A DNA stretch of 64,000 nucleotides from Stenotrophomonas rhizophila (GCF_007667275.1 NZ_VDQT01000003.1:310001-374000); one strand, 5' to 3'; positions 44,902 to 54,972 are shown, numbered from the stretch's first letter. Notes: a model not told the origin generated them from the sequence alone. Translations and numbers: made by a program.

Positions 44902-45063
44902 ATGAACAACGACAAGCAGCCCGGCAAACAGCAGGGCGTCAACGAAGCCCAGCAGGACCGCAGGCAGGACGAGGTCGCCAAGACCCGCCCCGGCCAGACC
45001 GATGAGAAGGTCCGGCAGGATGAAAGCCGCCGGCCCCCGATCAAGGACAGCAATCCCGGCTGA
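44902..45063 (+). CDS. small hydrophilic protein, 53 aa
   Basis: The frame starts MNNDKQPGKQQGVNEAQQDR and stays strongly hydrophilic (many K, Q, D, R), with no hydrophobic segment, so it is probably disordered. CTGGCC and ACGAG precede the ATG without a strong site. I do not recognise a family; similar short charged proteins are common in stress regulons of this genus. It may be co-transcribed with the hydrolase 83 bp upstream. Confidence 0.55.
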   Translation: MNNDKQPGKQQGVNEAQQDRRQDEVAKTRPGQTDEKVRQDESRRPPIKDSNPG

Positions 45064-45078
45064 CCTTGATCGGTCATC

Positions 45079-45101
45079 GCAGGGACGCGCCATGCGTGTC
45101 C
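45079..45101 (+). repeat. degenerate SMAG repeat
   Basis: GCAG in place of GTAG is followed by GGACGCGC/GCGTGTCC, an imperfect hairpin of the variant seen at 31175-31197. Confidence 0.55.
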
Positions 45102-45193
45102 CCGCGAGGCAGGACGCAGGCCAACCTTCGCCCGACACCCGCATCCGCAGCCCGTGGCACAATCGGCGTTGACGCCTTGGAGCCCGGACGCTG

Positions 45194-46324
45194 ATGAGCA
45201 AGTGGTTGCGATGTCTGCTGTTTGTCGCCTTTTCAGGCATCGGCCAAACCGTCTCCGCGGAAGGCCCCGCCGCTGCTTCGACACCCCCCACAAGCCGCGC
45301 TGAAAGCACCCGCATCATCGGCGAGCTGCGCAGGGTGGTGGCCGACGGCGGTATCGAGCGGCTGGAAGCCGTCCGCATCGGCGGCATCGACCAATGGGTG
45401 TCCATCCGCGGCAATGATCGGCGCAACCCCGTGCTGTTGATGCTGCACGGCGGCCCGGGCTGGGTGGCGATGCCCACCAGCTGGTACTTCCAGCGCGGCT
45501 GGGAAGAGTATTTCACCGTAGTCCAGTGGGACCAGCGTGGTGCCGGCAAGACCTATGCGTCGAACGATCCGGCGCGGGTGGCCCCGACCATGACCCGCGA
45601 ACGGATGATCGCCGACAGCGAGGAGCTGGTCGCCTGGTTGCGCAAGGAATTCGGAAAGGATCGGATTTTCGTCCTCGGCCAGTCCTGGGGCAGCTACCTG
45701 GGCCTGGAGCTGGCCCAGCGCCGCCCGGAATGGCTGCATGCATACATCGGCATGGGCCAGGTAACGAACGCGCCGGAAAGCGAGCGTCGCGGCTGGGCGT
45801 GGACGCTGCAGCGGGCAAAGGCGGCGGGCAATGCCGAGGCGGTGGCAGAGCTGGAGGCGCTGGCGCCGTATGCCGAGGGGAACACCCCGCTGCCTCTGGA
45901 AAACCTGTTCAAGCAGCGCAAGTGGCTGAACCAGTATGGCGGCATGGTCCACAACCGCACTGGCGGCAATGCCGAAGCGGCGGCGATCCGGCTCTCGCCC
46001 GAATACACCGACCAGGACGTGGCCGCGATATGGAAGGGCAACGACTTTTCCATGCAGCACCTGCTGGCCGAGGTGCTCACCCTCGACATGAGCCAGGTGC
46101 GCGGGCTGAAGACCCCGTTGTTCCTGTTCCTGGGCCGGCATGATTACAACGTCTCGTCCGAGCTGGCCGCCGAGTGGTTCAACACCGTACGCGCACCTGG
46201 CAAGCAGCTGGTCTGGTTCGAGCAGTCGGCCCACGAGGTCATGATCGAAGAGCCGGGCAAGACACTGCTCACCCTGGTGAACCAGGTACGACCCATTGCC
46301 GAGCGGGCAGGCGACACGCCTTGA
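45194..46324 (+). CDS. secreted alpha/beta hydrolase, proline iminopeptidase-like
   Basis: The 376-residue protein has a signal peptide (CLLFVAFSGIGQTVSA-E) and an alpha/beta hydrolase domain of the S33 type: HGGPG at 85-89, DQRGAGKT near 113-120, nucleophile Ser164 in GQSWGSYLG, acid in FLGRHDYNV and His in QSAHEVMIEEPGK. S33 enzymes remove N-terminal residues, often proline, or hydrolyse esters. Substrate unproven. It is followed by a bidirectional terminator. Confidence 0.88.
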   Translation: MSKWLRCLLFVAFSGIGQTVSAEGPAAASTPPTSRAESTRIIGELRRVVADGGIERLEAVRIGGIDQWVSIRGNDRRNPVLLMLHGGPGWVAMPTSWYFQRGWEEYFTVVQWDQRGAGKTYASNDPARVAPTMTRERMIADSEELVAWLRKEFGKDRIFVLGQSWGSYLGLELAQRRPEWLHAYIGMGQVTNAPESERRGWAWTLQRAKAAGNAEAVAELEALAPYAEGNTPLPLENLFKQRKWLNQYGGMVHNRTGGNAEAAAIRLSPEYTDQDVAAIWKGNDFSMQHLLAEVLTLDMSQVRGLKTPLFLFLGRHDYNVSSELAAEWFNTVRAPGKQLVWFEQSAHEVMIEEPGKTLLTLVNQVRPIAERAGDTP

Positions 46325-46343
46325 AGGCATGACGACACGCAAA

Positions 46344-46376
46344 AGAAAAAGCCACCCGGGAGGGTGGCTTTTTCTT
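46344..46376. terminator. bidirectional terminator between hydrolase and tRNA-Ala
   Basis: A 14-bp stem (46344-46357 with 46362-46375, loop GGGA) has A-rich and T-rich outer ends and can end both the hydrolase and the convergent tRNA-Ala transcript. Confidence 0.9.
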
Positions 46377-46406
46377 GCTGCCGTCTGCGCGACGGTGGCA
46401 GGAATG

Positions 46407-46482
<76 letters not shown>

Positions 46483-46520
46483 AGGTGTACTGCTACGCGG
46501 CGTGGGTGCCGCGAACATGC

Positions 46521-46549
46521 AGTGTAGCGCCGCGTTCACGCGCTGCCAA
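46521..46549 (-). promoter_or_regulatory. promoter of tRNA-Ala
   Basis: On the minus strand TTGGCA and TACACT are separated by 17 bp, with the -10 box 39 bp before the tRNA. Confidence 0.8.
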
Positions 46550-46740
46550 GAGTGGCCGCTGCGGATGGATCACACGCTGGCGCGGGCCATGCAATGGCGG
46601 CAGGACCACGCCCATCTTGAGGATTTTTCGTCCATTCCTGAACGGATGTCCGGGTTCGTGAAGAGGCATCCAGACGGAAATGTTTACAGATCAATCACTT
46701 GGGCAAAACGAAAGGCAAAAGGATTCTGTCTTTTTTTACG

Positions 46741-46767
46741 TAAAGAGGACCACTTCGGTGCCGATAA
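46741..46767 (+). promoter_or_regulatory. sigma-28 (FliA) promoter of the chemoreceptor gene
   Basis: TAAAGAGG (46741-46748), an 11-bp spacer and GCCGATAA (46760-46767) match the FliA consensus TAAAGTTT-N11-GCCGATAA at 13 of 16 positions, with a perfect -10. It lies 50 bp before the MCP start codon. The rest of the 334-bp gap holds the tRNA-Ala promoter and an AT-rich leader. Confidence 0.88.
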
Positions 46768-46816
46768 GAAGTGTGACGTATCTCTCAATCCAAACCCTCC
46801 CCTCCGAGTACCAACG

Positions 46817-49369
46817 ATGACGACCCGTGCCGCCACCGTTTTCTCTACTTCCATCGGCGCGCGTCTTGCGCTGCTGATGGGCCTGATCACCACCCTCGCG
46901 TTCGTCGTACTGGCGGTGCTGATCTACCGCCAGGCTGCCACCAGCTACCAGCAGCGCGTTGAAGCCGGGCTGCAGAACTCCACCGAGCTGATGCGCGATT
47001 CGGTGGAGCTGTACGACCGCAGCCTGAGCGACAGTACCGAGCGCATGGCCGGGATGTTCCGCGCGATGCTGCCGGCCGGCGAGGTCAGCGTGGACCCGGC
47101 CGCGCAGGTCGCCGTGGGCGAGCGCCAGACCCCGACTCTGCGGCTGGGCAAGGAGGTGCTCAACCTGCAGGAAGCGGCGGTGGATCGTTTCGCCGAAGCC
47201 ACCGGCGGTGGCGTGGCCACCGTGTTCGTGCGCGATGGCGACGACTTCGTGCGCGTGTCCACCTCGGTACGTAATGCCGAAGGCGCGCGTGCCATGGGCA
47301 CGGTGCTCGACCACGCCAGCCCGGCCTATCCGAAGATCATGGCCGGTGAAGGCTTCACCGGTCCGGTGAAGCTGTTCGGGGTGGACTACATGACCCATTA
47401 CATGCCGATCAAGGACGCTGCGGGCGAGGTGGCCGGCATCGCCTTCGTCGGCCAGAACTACACCGAGGGCCTGGCCGCACTGAAAGCGCGCCTGCGCGAA
47501 TCCACCCTGGGCAAGGAAGGGCGCTTCCTGGCGGTCAATACGCGCGCCGGCGATGCGTTCGGCACCGTGATGGCCGCGACCGACGGCGAGGGCGAGCTGC
47601 TGTCCGCACGCGTCGACCCGGCCGACCAGGCAACGCTGGAGGCGCTGCTGAGCGGCAAGGCCAGCACGGCCACGCTGCACCTGCGTGGCGCCGACGGCAC
47701 CCCGGCGCAGCCGTATTTCGTCAGCGCACAGGCCTACGGGCCGTGGCAGTGGACCGTGCTCGGCCTGGAGCCCACCTCGGTGCTGCAGGCGGTACTGCAC
47801 AAGTTGATGCTGCAGATCGCAGTGGTGTCCGGCCTGGGCCTGCTGGCGGTGATCGTGGCGCTGATCGTGGTGGTGCGCCGCCTGCTCAGCGTGCCGCTGG
47901 CCGAGGCCGGGCAGGTCGCGCGCGATGTCGCCGCCGGTCGCCTGGACAAGCCGATCAGCGTGCGCAGCGTCGATGAAGTAGGCCGCCTGATGGGCGCCCT
48001 GCAGCAGATGCAGGCCAAGCTGCGCGAGATCATCGCGGCGCAGAACGAAATGAGCCAGCGACATGCCGAAGGCACGATCAGCCACCGGATCGACGCCAGT
48101 CGCTTCGAGGGCGAGTTCGGCACCATGGTGACCGGCACCAATGAGCTGGTCGCCGCGCACATCGGGGTCAAGATGCGCATGGTGGACCTGGTCCAACGCT
48201 ACGCCGATGGCGACCTGTCGCAGCCGATGGAACAGCTGCCGGGCGAAAAGGCACGCATCACCGAAGCGGTCAACGGCGTGCGCGACCGCCTGCAGGCGAT
48301 CAACGGCGAGATCAAGCACCTGGTGGCCGCAGCTGCCGCCGGCGACTTCAGCGTGCGCGGCAACGCCGAGGCCTACCAGCACGACTTCCGCGTCATGGTC
48401 GACGGCCTCAACACACTGATGGTCACCGCCGACCGCAATCTCGGCGCCTTGTCGGGCCTGCTGCGCGACCTGGCCCAGGGCGACCTGCGTGGCCGCATCG
48501 ACGGGCAGTTCCAGGGTGTTTTCGCAACCATGCGTGACGACGCCAACGCCACCGTGGCGCAGCTGACCGCCATTGTCGGTGGCATCCAGCAGGCGGCCGT
48601 ATCGGTGGCCACGGCGTCGGCGGAAATCGCCGCCGGCAACGACGACCTGTCGCGGCGCACCGAGCAGCAGGCCGCCAGCCTGGAAGAATCGGCGGCATCG
48701 CTGGAAGAGCTCACCGCCGCAGTGAAGCAGAACGCGGACCATGCCCGCCGTGCCGACCGCCTGGCCGCAGAAGCGTCCGACGTGGCGGTGCAGGGCGGCA
48801 ACGCCGTGGCCCAGGTGGTGGACACCATGAGCGGCATCGAAGCCTCGTCGCGGCGTATCGCCGACATCACCACGGTGATCGACGGCATCGCCTTCCAGAC
48901 CAACATCCTGGCCCTCAACGCCGCGGTGGAAGCAGCGCGTGCTGGCGAAGAAGGCCGTGGCTTCGCAGTGGTGGCCTCGGAAGTGCGCGCGCTGGCGCAG
49001 CGTTCGGCGAGTGCGGCCAAGGAAATCAAGACGCTGATCGAGGCGTCGGTGGCGCAGGTGGCCGACGGCAGCGAACTGGCCCAGCAGGCAGGGCAGACCC
49101 TGCAGCGGGTGGTGGCATCGGTGGGTGAGCTGGGCGGGCTGATCGAAGAGATCGCCAGTGCCAGCCAGGAACAGGCGGCAGGGATCGAGCAGGTCAACCA
49201 GGGCATCGTGCAGATGGACGGTGTGACCCAGCAGAACGCTGCCCTCGTCGAGGAGGCTTCGGCCGCTGCGCGTGCATTGAACGCGCAGTCGGCCGAGCTG
49301 CAGCAATCGGTCGGGCAGTTCCGCCTGGCCGACGCGCAGCCCGCGCGCATGGAGCGCGTCGCGGCCTGA
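46817..49369 (+). CDS. methyl-accepting chemotaxis protein
   Basis: From ATG 46817 the receptor is 850 residues: a first membrane segment at about 15-38, a periplasmic Cache-type ligand domain to about 310 ([45 protein letters not shown]), and a second segment ([20 protein letters not shown]). HAMP and extra linker repeats follow, then the signalling domain with [30 protein letters not shown]. The Cache domain resembles Cache3/Cache2 sensors of small organic ligands. The C-terminus has no CheR-docking pentapeptide. Its own sigma-28 promoter ties it to flagellar gene control. Confidence 0.92.
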   Translation: MTTRAATVFSTSIGARLALLMGLITTLAFVVLAVLIYRQAATSYQQRVEAGLQNSTELMRDSVELYDRSLSDSTERMAGMFRAMLPAGEVSVDPAAQVAVGERQTPTLRLGKEVLNLQEAAVDRFAEATGGGVATVFVRDGDDFVRVSTSVRNAEGARAMGTVLDHASPAYPKIMAGEGFTGPVKLFGVDYMTHYMPIKDAAGEVAGIAFVGQNYTEGLAALKARLRESTLGKEGRFLAVNTRAGDAFGTVMAATDGEGELLSARVDPADQATLEALLSGKASTATLHLRGADGTPAQPYFVSAQAYGPWQWTVLGLEPTSVLQAVLHKLMLQIAVVSGLGLLAVIVALIVVVRRLLSVPLAEAGQVARDVAAGRLDKPISVRSVDEVGRLMGALQQMQAKLREIIAAQNEMSQRHAEGTISHRIDASRFEGEFGTMVTGTNELVAAHIGVKMRMVDLVQRYADGDLSQPMEQLPGEKARITEAVNGVRDRLQAINGEIKHLVAAAAAGDFSVRGNAEAYQHDFRVMVDGLNTLMVTADRNLGALSGLLRDLAQGDLRGRIDGQFQGVFATMRDDANATVAQLTAIVGGIQQAAVSVATASAEIAAGNDDLSRRTEQQAASLEESAASLEELTAAVKQNADHARRADRLAAEASDVAVQGGNAVAQVVDTMSGIEASSRRIADITTVIDGIAFQTNILALNAAVEAARAGEEGRGFAVVASEVRALAQRSASAAKEIKTLIEASVAQVADGSELAQQAGQTLQRVVASVGELGGLIEEIASASQEQAAGIEQVNQGIVQMDGVTQQNAALVEEASAAARALNAQSAELQQSVGQFRLADAQPARMERVAA

Positions 49370-49374
49370 TCGGT

Positions 49375-49413
49375 GCGGTGGCGTCTGCGATGGGGAGTCG
49401 CAGACGCCACCGC
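49375..49413. terminator. 16-bp hairpin after the chemoreceptor gene
   Basis: A perfect 16-bp stem (49375-49390 with 49398-49413, loop of 7) lies six bases after the stop. It has no T run, so it may protect the mRNA 3' end rather than terminate. Confidence 0.55.
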
Positions 49414-49494
49414 CGGATCTATGCCGGGTTGAAACCACGCTGAAACATCGGCGCAATACCTTGCCGCATCGCAAACGGATTGCCCGAGCCCTGA

Positions 49495-51801
49495 ATGTCT
49501 TCCCATCGCACTACGTCCCCTTCCACTTCCCGCCAGCCCCGCCCGCACGTGCTGGCGCTGGCCTGTACCACGCTGCTTGGACTGACCGGCAGCGTGCTGG
49601 CCCAGGATGCCAGCCCGACCGCGCTTGATGCGATCACCGTTACCGCCGACCATCGCGAACGCAACCTGCAGGACGTGCCGGTCTCGGTCGGCGTGGTCCA
49701 GGGCGATCGCCTGCGCGACTACACCGCCGGCGGCGACGACACCCTGCTGGCCCTGAGTGGCCGGGTGCCGAGCTTCTACGCCGAAACCACCACCGGCCGC
49801 ATCTTCCCGCGCTTCTACATCCGTGGCCTGGGCAACATCGACTTCTACCTGGGTGCCTCGCAGCCGGTGTCGATCATCCAGGACGACGTGGTGCTCGAGC
49901 ACGTGGTGCTCAAGTCCAACCCGGTGTATGACGTGGACCAGGTCGAAGTGCTGCGCGGTCCGCAGGGCACGCTGTTCGGCCGCAACACCACCGCCGGCAT
50001 CGTCAAGTTCGACAGCATCAAGCCCAGTCAGGACTACAGCGGCCGCGTGCAGGCCAGCTATGGCAGTTACGGCAGCGTGGCGGTGGACGGCGGCTTCGGC
50101 GGGCCGATCAACGACATCGCCGCGTTCCGCGTGTCGGCGCTGTACCAGCACCGCGACGATTACGTCGACAACACCTACGCCGGCCCCAGCGCCGATGGCA
50201 CGGTGGCGCCGAAGAAGAACGCGATGGGTGGATTCGACGACCGCAACGTGCGCGCCCAGCTGCTGCTGCAGCCCAGCGATGCCTTCTCGCTGCTGGCGTC
50301 GGCGCATGCCCGCGATTACGACGGCACTTCCACGCTGTTCCTGCGCAACGCGATCACCAGGGGTTCCAACACCACCGACGTGCCGCGCGACCAGGTGGCG
50401 TATGACGAAGCCGGCAACAACCCGCAGGCCTACAGGACCTACGGCGGCTCGGTGAAAGCGGTGTACGACTTCGGCAACATCGCGCTGACCTCGATCACCG
50501 CCTACGAAACCACCTCCGGCTACAGCCGTGGCGACACCGATGGGGGGGCGGCGGTGAACTTCCCGGTCAACGGCGCCCCCAACGGCTATGGCCAGTCGAT
50601 GGGCCAGATCCGCGACCTGGACCAGTGGACCCAGGAAGTGCGCCTGGCCAACGCCGATGACAACCGCTTGAAATGGCAGGTGGGCGCCTTCTACTTCGAT
50701 GGCCGCGACGTCACCGATTTCTACCAGCGCGCTTGGTTCCTGCAGGGCGCCGCGCGCAACCCGAACAACTGGGTGCGCCTGCGCAATACCAATACCTCGT
50801 TTGCCGGCTTCGGCCAGGTCAGCTACGACGTGACCGACAGGTTCACCCTTGCCGCCGGCCTGCGCCAGACCCGCGACGAGAAGCGCACGCGCCTGCTGAA
50901 GACCGCCGACACCGCCGCCGGCGTGGTTACCTACCGCGGCCGCACCGATGTGGAAATGGCCGATACCACCCCGAGCTGGGACCTGAGCGCGATGTACGCG
51001 TTCAACCCGCAGGTAAGCATCTACGCCAAGGTGGCGCGTGGTTTCCGCGGCCCGACCATCCAGGGACGCTCTGCGGTGTTCAATGCCGACTTCACCACCG
51101 CCGAGTCGGAAACCATCCTGTCCTGGGAAGCCGGCGTGAAGAGCAGCCTGTGGGACAACCGGCTGCGCTTGAATGCGACTGCCTTCACCTACACGGTCAA
51201 CGACATCCAGCTCAACGGCAATGATTCCAACGGCAACGGCGTGCTGTTCAACGCCGACAAGGCCAAGGCCTACGGCCTGGAAGCGGACATGGAGCTGCGC
51301 CCGGTGCCGAACCTGAGCCTGAGCGCCGGCGTGAGCCTGCTGCACAGTGAAATCCAGGACGACCGCGTGTATGCGCAGGTCTGCGCGCTGAACGGCGTGG
51401 TGGTGTGCACGGTCAACGACCCGACGATCAAGGTCGGCGCCAACACGTTTGCCCGGATCAACGGCAACCCGCTGCCGAATGCGCCGAAATACAACCTGAA
51501 TTTCGCTGCGCGCTACGACGTCCCGGTGAACGACAGCGACGTGCTGTTCGTTTCGACGGACTGGAACAGGCAGGGCTACACCAGCTTCGTGCTGTACGAC
51601 TCGGCCGAGTTCAATTCCAAGGGCAGCTTCGAAGGCGGCCTGAAGCTGGGTTACTCCGGCAACTATGGTGCGTGGGAAGCGGCGCTGTTCGCGCGCAACA
51701 TCACCAACGAGAAGAACCTGAAGGGCGTGATCGAGAACTACATGGCCGCGGTGTACAACGAACCGCGCACCGTCGGTGTTTCGTTGAACCTCAACTGGTA
51801 A
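49495..51801 (+). CDS. TonB-dependent outer-membrane receptor
   Basis: The 768-residue receptor has a signal peptide (ALACTTLLGLTGSVLA-Q), a TonB box region (ALDAITVTADHRERNLQDVPVSV), a plug domain with the VEVLRGPQGTLFGRNTTAGIV motif, and a 22-strand-type barrel ending in LNLNW with terminal aromatic. The plug resembles iron-siderophore or xenobiotic receptors of xanthomonads; the ligand is unknown and no cognate inner-membrane genes are adjacent. No riboswitch or Fur box was recognised in the short upstream gap. Confidence 0.92.
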   Translation: MSSHRTTSPSTSRQPRPHVLALACTTLLGLTGSVLAQDASPTALDAITVTADHRERNLQDVPVSVGVVQGDRLRDYTAGGDDTLLALSGRVPSFYAETTTGRIFPRFYIRGLGNIDFYLGASQPVSIIQDDVVLEHVVLKSNPVYDVDQVEVLRGPQGTLFGRNTTAGIVKFDSIKPSQDYSGRVQASYGSYGSVAVDGGFGGPINDIAAFRVSALYQHRDDYVDNTYAGPSADGTVAPKKNAMGGFDDRNVRAQLLLQPSDAFSLLASAHARDYDGTSTLFLRNAITRGSNTTDVPRDQVAYDEAGNNPQAYRTYGGSVKAVYDFGNIALTSITAYETTSGYSRGDTDGGAAVNFPVNGAPNGYGQSMGQIRDLDQWTQEVRLANADDNRLKWQVGAFYFDGRDVTDFYQRAWFLQGAARNPNNWVRLRNTNTSFAGFGQVSYDVTDRFTLAAGLRQTRDEKRTRLLKTADTAAGVVTYRGRTDVEMADTTPSWDLSAMYAFNPQVSIYAKVARGFRGPTIQGRSAVFNADFTTAESETILSWEAGVKSSLWDNRLRLNATAFTYTVNDIQLNGNDSNGNGVLFNADKAKAYGLEADMELRPVPNLSLSAGVSLLHSEIQDDRVYAQVCALNGVVVCTVNDPTIKVGANTFARINGNPLPNAPKYNLNFAARYDVPVNDSDVLFVSTDWNRQGYTSFVLYDSAEFNSKGSFEGGLKLGYSGNYGAWEAALFARNITNEKNLKGVIENYMAAVYNEPRTVGVSLNLNW

Positions 51802-51811
51802 CCGGTTGAAA

Positions 51812-51839
51812 AAAAGGCCCCGCGCAAGCGGGGCCTTTT
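51812..51839 (+). terminator. terminator of the TonB-receptor gene
   Basis: A perfect 12-bp stem (51812-51823 with 51828-51839, loop GCAA) includes A and T ends and lies 11 bp after the stop. Confidence 0.92.
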
Positions 51840-51856
51840 CGTAGGGGGTCCTGCGC

Positions 51857-51912
51857 AGCCACGCAGGGCGTGGCTCTACGTGTGATTGCGTAGAGCCGCG
51901 CCCTGCGTGGCT
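51857..51912. repeat. facing pair of SMAG repeats
   Basis: An inverted copy (51857-51879, stem AGCCACGC/GCGTGGCT) is followed 10 bp later by a direct copy (51890-51912, one G substitution). They separate the TonB-receptor gene from rnd. Confidence 0.88.
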
Positions 51913-51920
51913 GCGCGATC

Positions 51921-53003
51921 TCAACCCGCAGCAGGCAACAATGGCGCCAGCAGCGGTTCCAGCTCTGCCTGACGCCAGCCGGCCAGGGCGTGCGGCCACT
52001 GGCGGCTTTCCATGTAGCTTTCCAGGTGCTTGCGCGAAGCCAGCACGCCGTCGGGCAGGCCCAGCTCTGCGGTGCGCTTGGCCACCGCGTCCTGCAGGCG
52101 CTTGAAGGTCTGCTTGTTGGTGTCGGTGGCGGCCAATGCCAGCGGCGCCTCCGCTTCATCGTGCAGCGGCGTTTCCAGCGCCTCCCAGACCTGCGCGGCC
52201 AGCTTGCGCGGGGCTTTCGGGAAACCCTCCATCAGCTTGGCCAGCGCGGCGGCATCGGCCGGTGGCGTACGCGCCAGCACCGCGGCCAGTTCGTTGTCCA
52301 GGATCCAGCTGCGCGGCTTGTCGCTGGCGCGCGCCTGCACATCACGCCAGCGCAGCAGGCGCAGCAGCCGGTGCTGGGCGTCGGCATCCATGAACTGTGC
52401 CGAGCGCATGGCCAGGTGCGGCCAGCGTTCCTCGTCGTGTTCGACACTGGCCAGCAGGCGCTCGGCATCGTCCTGCAGCCATTGGCGGCGGCCCAGCCCG
52501 CCCAGCGTCGCGTCGACCGCATCGTGGATGGCGAACAGGTATTCCACGTCGTCGGCGGCGTATTCCAGCTGCGCGTCCGAGAGCGGGCGGCGCATCCAGT
52601 CCGAGCGGGTCTCGCCCTTGGCCAGGGTCACCCCGGTGATCGCGGTGACCAGCTTCTGGTAGCCCATGCCGCCACCGATACCGGCCAGCGACGCCGCGAT
52701 CTGGGTGTCGAACAGGGGGCGGGGCAGCACGCCGCAGGCCACCTTGAAGGTGACCAGGTCTTCGCTGGCGCTGTGCATGATCTTCAGGATCGAGGTATCG
52801 GCCAGCCACGTCGCCAACGCCTCGTTCATGCCGGGAATGAGCGGGTCGATCAGCAGGATTTCATCGCCGACCGCCATCTGCACCAGCGCCAGCTGCGGCC
52901 AGTAGGTGCGCTCGCGGATGAATTCGGTGTCCAGCCCGATGCGGGTGGGGCGCTGGCGGTAGCGCTCGTCCAGTTCCGCCGGGGTTTTGATCCAATATGC
53001 CAC
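51921..53003 (-). CDS. rnd: ribonuclease D
   Basis: The 360-residue 3'-to-5' exoribonuclease trims tRNA precursors. DEDDy catalytic residues are visible (GLDTEF with Asp25 and Glu27, IMHSASEDL, and YAADDVEYLFAIH), followed by HRDC domains (about 205-290 and onward). The start is GTG at 53003 (MAYWIKTPAELD). It diverges from the SUMF1-like lipoprotein gene. Confidence 0.93.
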   Translation of the reverse strand: MAYWIKTPAELDERYRQRPTRIGLDTEFIRERTYWPQLALVQMAVGDEILLIDPLIPGMNEALATWLADTSILKIMHSASEDLVTFKVACGVLPRPLFDTQIAASLAGIGGGMGYQKLVTAITGVTLAKGETRSDWMRRPLSDAQLEYAADDVEYLFAIHDAVDATLGGLGRRQWLQDDAERLLASVEHDEERWPHLAMRSAQFMDADAQHRLLRLLRWRDVQARASDKPRSWILDNELAAVLARTPPADAAALAKLMEGFPKAPRKLAAQVWEALETPLHDEAEAPLALAATDTNKQTFKRLQDAVAKRTAELGLPDGVLASRKHLESYMESRQWPHALAGWRQAELEPLLAPLLPAAG

Positions 53004-53085
53004 GTGGGATTCCGTCTACTGCAGGTTTGCTCAGGTGAGGGAGAATAGCCTAACGTCGAACCCGCCCCCGTCGAAGGAACCCGAA

Positions 53086-54972
53086 TTGCGCACACCAGGC
53101 CCCGCTCCGTTGTTGCTGGCCGCGCTGCTGCTGGCCACGACCGCGTGCTCGCCCGAGGAGCCTGCGCCGAAGGCGGCGGGCGCAGCGGCGGCCGCGACGG
53201 CAGCGCGGGCGGCGCCGGCGCGTACGGCCAGCCCGGCGCCGGCGCAGGTCACCATCGGTGGGGAGGATGCGGCCGAAACCGAGCAGCGCTGGCAGCCGCC
53301 GGCGGTGGTCATTGCCGACGACGGCGTGGCCCAGGCGCGCAAAGATGCGGCCAAGGCACTGGCCGAGGGCCGGTTGTATGCCACCGCGGCCGACGCTATT
53401 CCGATCTGGCTGGCGCTGCTGCAGCGCGATCCTGGCGACCGCCAGGCCAAGGCCGGGCTGGCGCGTGCCCGCCAGCGCCTGCTCGACGACGCCGCCGTGC
53501 TGCTGGAGCGGCCGCTGCAGCAGCGTGAAGCCCTGGCCCAGGCCAGCGAGATGGCGCTGGTGCTGCTGACCCTGGCCCCCGACGACCCCAAGGTGCGGCA
53601 GCTGCAGTCGCGGGTGGAAGTGGCCCAGCGCGTGGTTGCCTACAACCGGGCCGGTGAGGACGACCTGCGCGCCGACCGGATCGGCGAAGACGGCGATGGC
53701 GCCATCCCCAACTTCCGCGAGGCGCTGGCCCTGCAACCGGACGACGCGCGTGCGCGGCAGGGCCTGGCCGCGGCCGAGAGCGCGCTGATCCGGCGCGCCG
53801 AGAGCGCTGCCCGCGCCGCCGATTTCACCGCTGCCGGGACCTGGCTGGCCGAAGCGGCCAAGGTGCGCGATTCCGCGCCGACCATCGTCGACGCGTTCGA
53901 GCGGATCGAGGCCATCCGCGCGCAGACCCTGGTGCGGCTGCGCGATGAGGGCCTGCGCGACCTGGCCACGCCGCAGGGACTCAAGCCGGCGCGGCAGAAA
54001 CTGGAAGATGCGCTGCGCATCGCGATGCCGGGCGACCCGGTGGTCGGCCAGCTGCGCGAGCGCATCGAACTGGCCACCCACTACGGCAGCTTCCGCCCGC
54101 GCCAGGTGTTCAGCGACGCGCTGCGCGACGGCGGCCGCGGTCCGCAGATGATCGTGGTGCCGCATGGCGGCTTCCAGATGGGGGCCAGCGACAGCGAACC
54201 TGGCGCCAGCGATGCGGAAAAGCCGGCGCACTACGTGCGCTTCGAGCGCGGCTTCGCCATGGCCATCACCGAAATCACCGTGGCCGACTATCGCCGCTAC
54301 GTGCAGGCCAGCAACGCGCGCCCGCGCGCCACCCGGCGCGGCCATTCGATCATCTACGACGAACGCAGCGGCAACTTCACCCGCAGCAGTGGCGTGGACT
54401 GGCGTTCTGGCTATGACGGCACGCCCGCGATCGCCAATTCGCCGGTGATGCACGTGAGCGTGCGCGATGCCGAGCATTACGCGATGTGGCTGTCCGAGCA
54501 GACCGGGCGCTCCTATCGGCTGCCCAGCGAGGCCGAGTTCGAGTACGCCATGCGCGCCGCCACCAGCGGCCGCTACCCCTGGGGCAATGCCGGCACGCCG
54601 CCGCCACTGTCGGGCAACTTCACCGGCGGCGAAGACGTGTCGCCGTCCGGTCGGCGCTGGTTCAACGCCTTCGTCGGCTACGGCGATGGCTGGTGGGGGC
54701 CGGCGCCGGTGGGCAGCTTCCAGCCCAACGCCTGGGGCCTGCACGACATGGCCGGCAACCTCAGCGAGTGGGTCGCCGACTGCTGGCACGCCAGCTACCG
54801 GCGCGCCCCGGCCGACGGCGTGGCCTGGTTCAACCCCGGCTGCCGGCAGCGGGTGATCCGCGGGGGCAACTGGGCCAATGCGCCGGAGCAGACCCGCGCG
54901 GCCTGGCGGCAATCACAGGATTCGGACACGACCAGCGCCAGGATCGGGTTCCGCCTGGTCCGCGGTATCTGA
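53086..54972 (+). CDS. lipoprotein with TPR-like region and SUMF1 (FGE-like) domain
   Basis: A TTG at 53086, seven bases after GAAGGA, gives a 628-residue protein with a clean lipoprotein signal (LLLAALLLATTAC, Cys near residue 20); the only upstream ATG (52987) lies in the rnd coding region. An Ala/Pro linker and helical repeats of about 300 residues precede a C-terminal formylglycine-generating-enzyme domain (IVVPHGGFQMGASDSEPGASDAEKP, EYAMRAATSGRYPWGN, GLHDMAGNLSEWVADCW, VIRGGNWANAPEQTRAAWR, GFRLVRGI). The paired cysteines of active FGE near the C-terminal RGGSW motif are missing, so sulfatase activation is unlikely. Anchored periplasmic or outer-membrane role is inferred. Confidence 0.82.
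   Translation: MRTPGPAPLLLAALLLATTACSPEEPAPKAAGAAAAATAARAAPARTASPAPAQVTIGGEDAAETEQRWQPPAVVIADDGVAQARKDAAKALAEGRLYATAADAIPIWLALLQRDPGDRQAKAGLARARQRLLDDAAVLLERPLQQREALAQASEMALVLLTLAPDDPKVRQLQSRVEVAQRVVAYNRAGEDDLRADRIGEDGDGAIPNFREALALQPDDARARQGLAAAESALIRRAESAARAADFTAAGTWLAEAAKVRDSAPTIVDAFERIEAIRAQTLVRLRDEGLRDLATPQGLKPARQKLEDALRIAMPGDPVVGQLRERIELATHYGSFRPRQVFSDALRDGGRGPQMIVVPHGGFQMGASDSEPGASDAEKPAHYVRFERGFAMAITEITVADYRRYVQASNARPRATRRGHSIIYDERSGNFTRSSGVDWRSGYDGTPAIANSPVMHVSVRDAEHYAMWLSEQTGRSYRLPSEAEFEYAMRAATSGRYPWGNAGTPPPLSGNFTGGEDVSPSGRRWFNAFVGYGDGWWGPAPVGSFQPNAWGLHDMAGNLSEWVADCWHASYRRAPADGVAWFNPGCRQRVIRGGNWANAPEQTRAAWRQSQDSDTTSARIGFRLVRGI

Noticed and set aside
48373..51999. 1208-codon minus-strand frame across the MCP and TonB-receptor genes
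   Set aside because: Antisense shadow of two well-supported genes; no motif or ribosome site.
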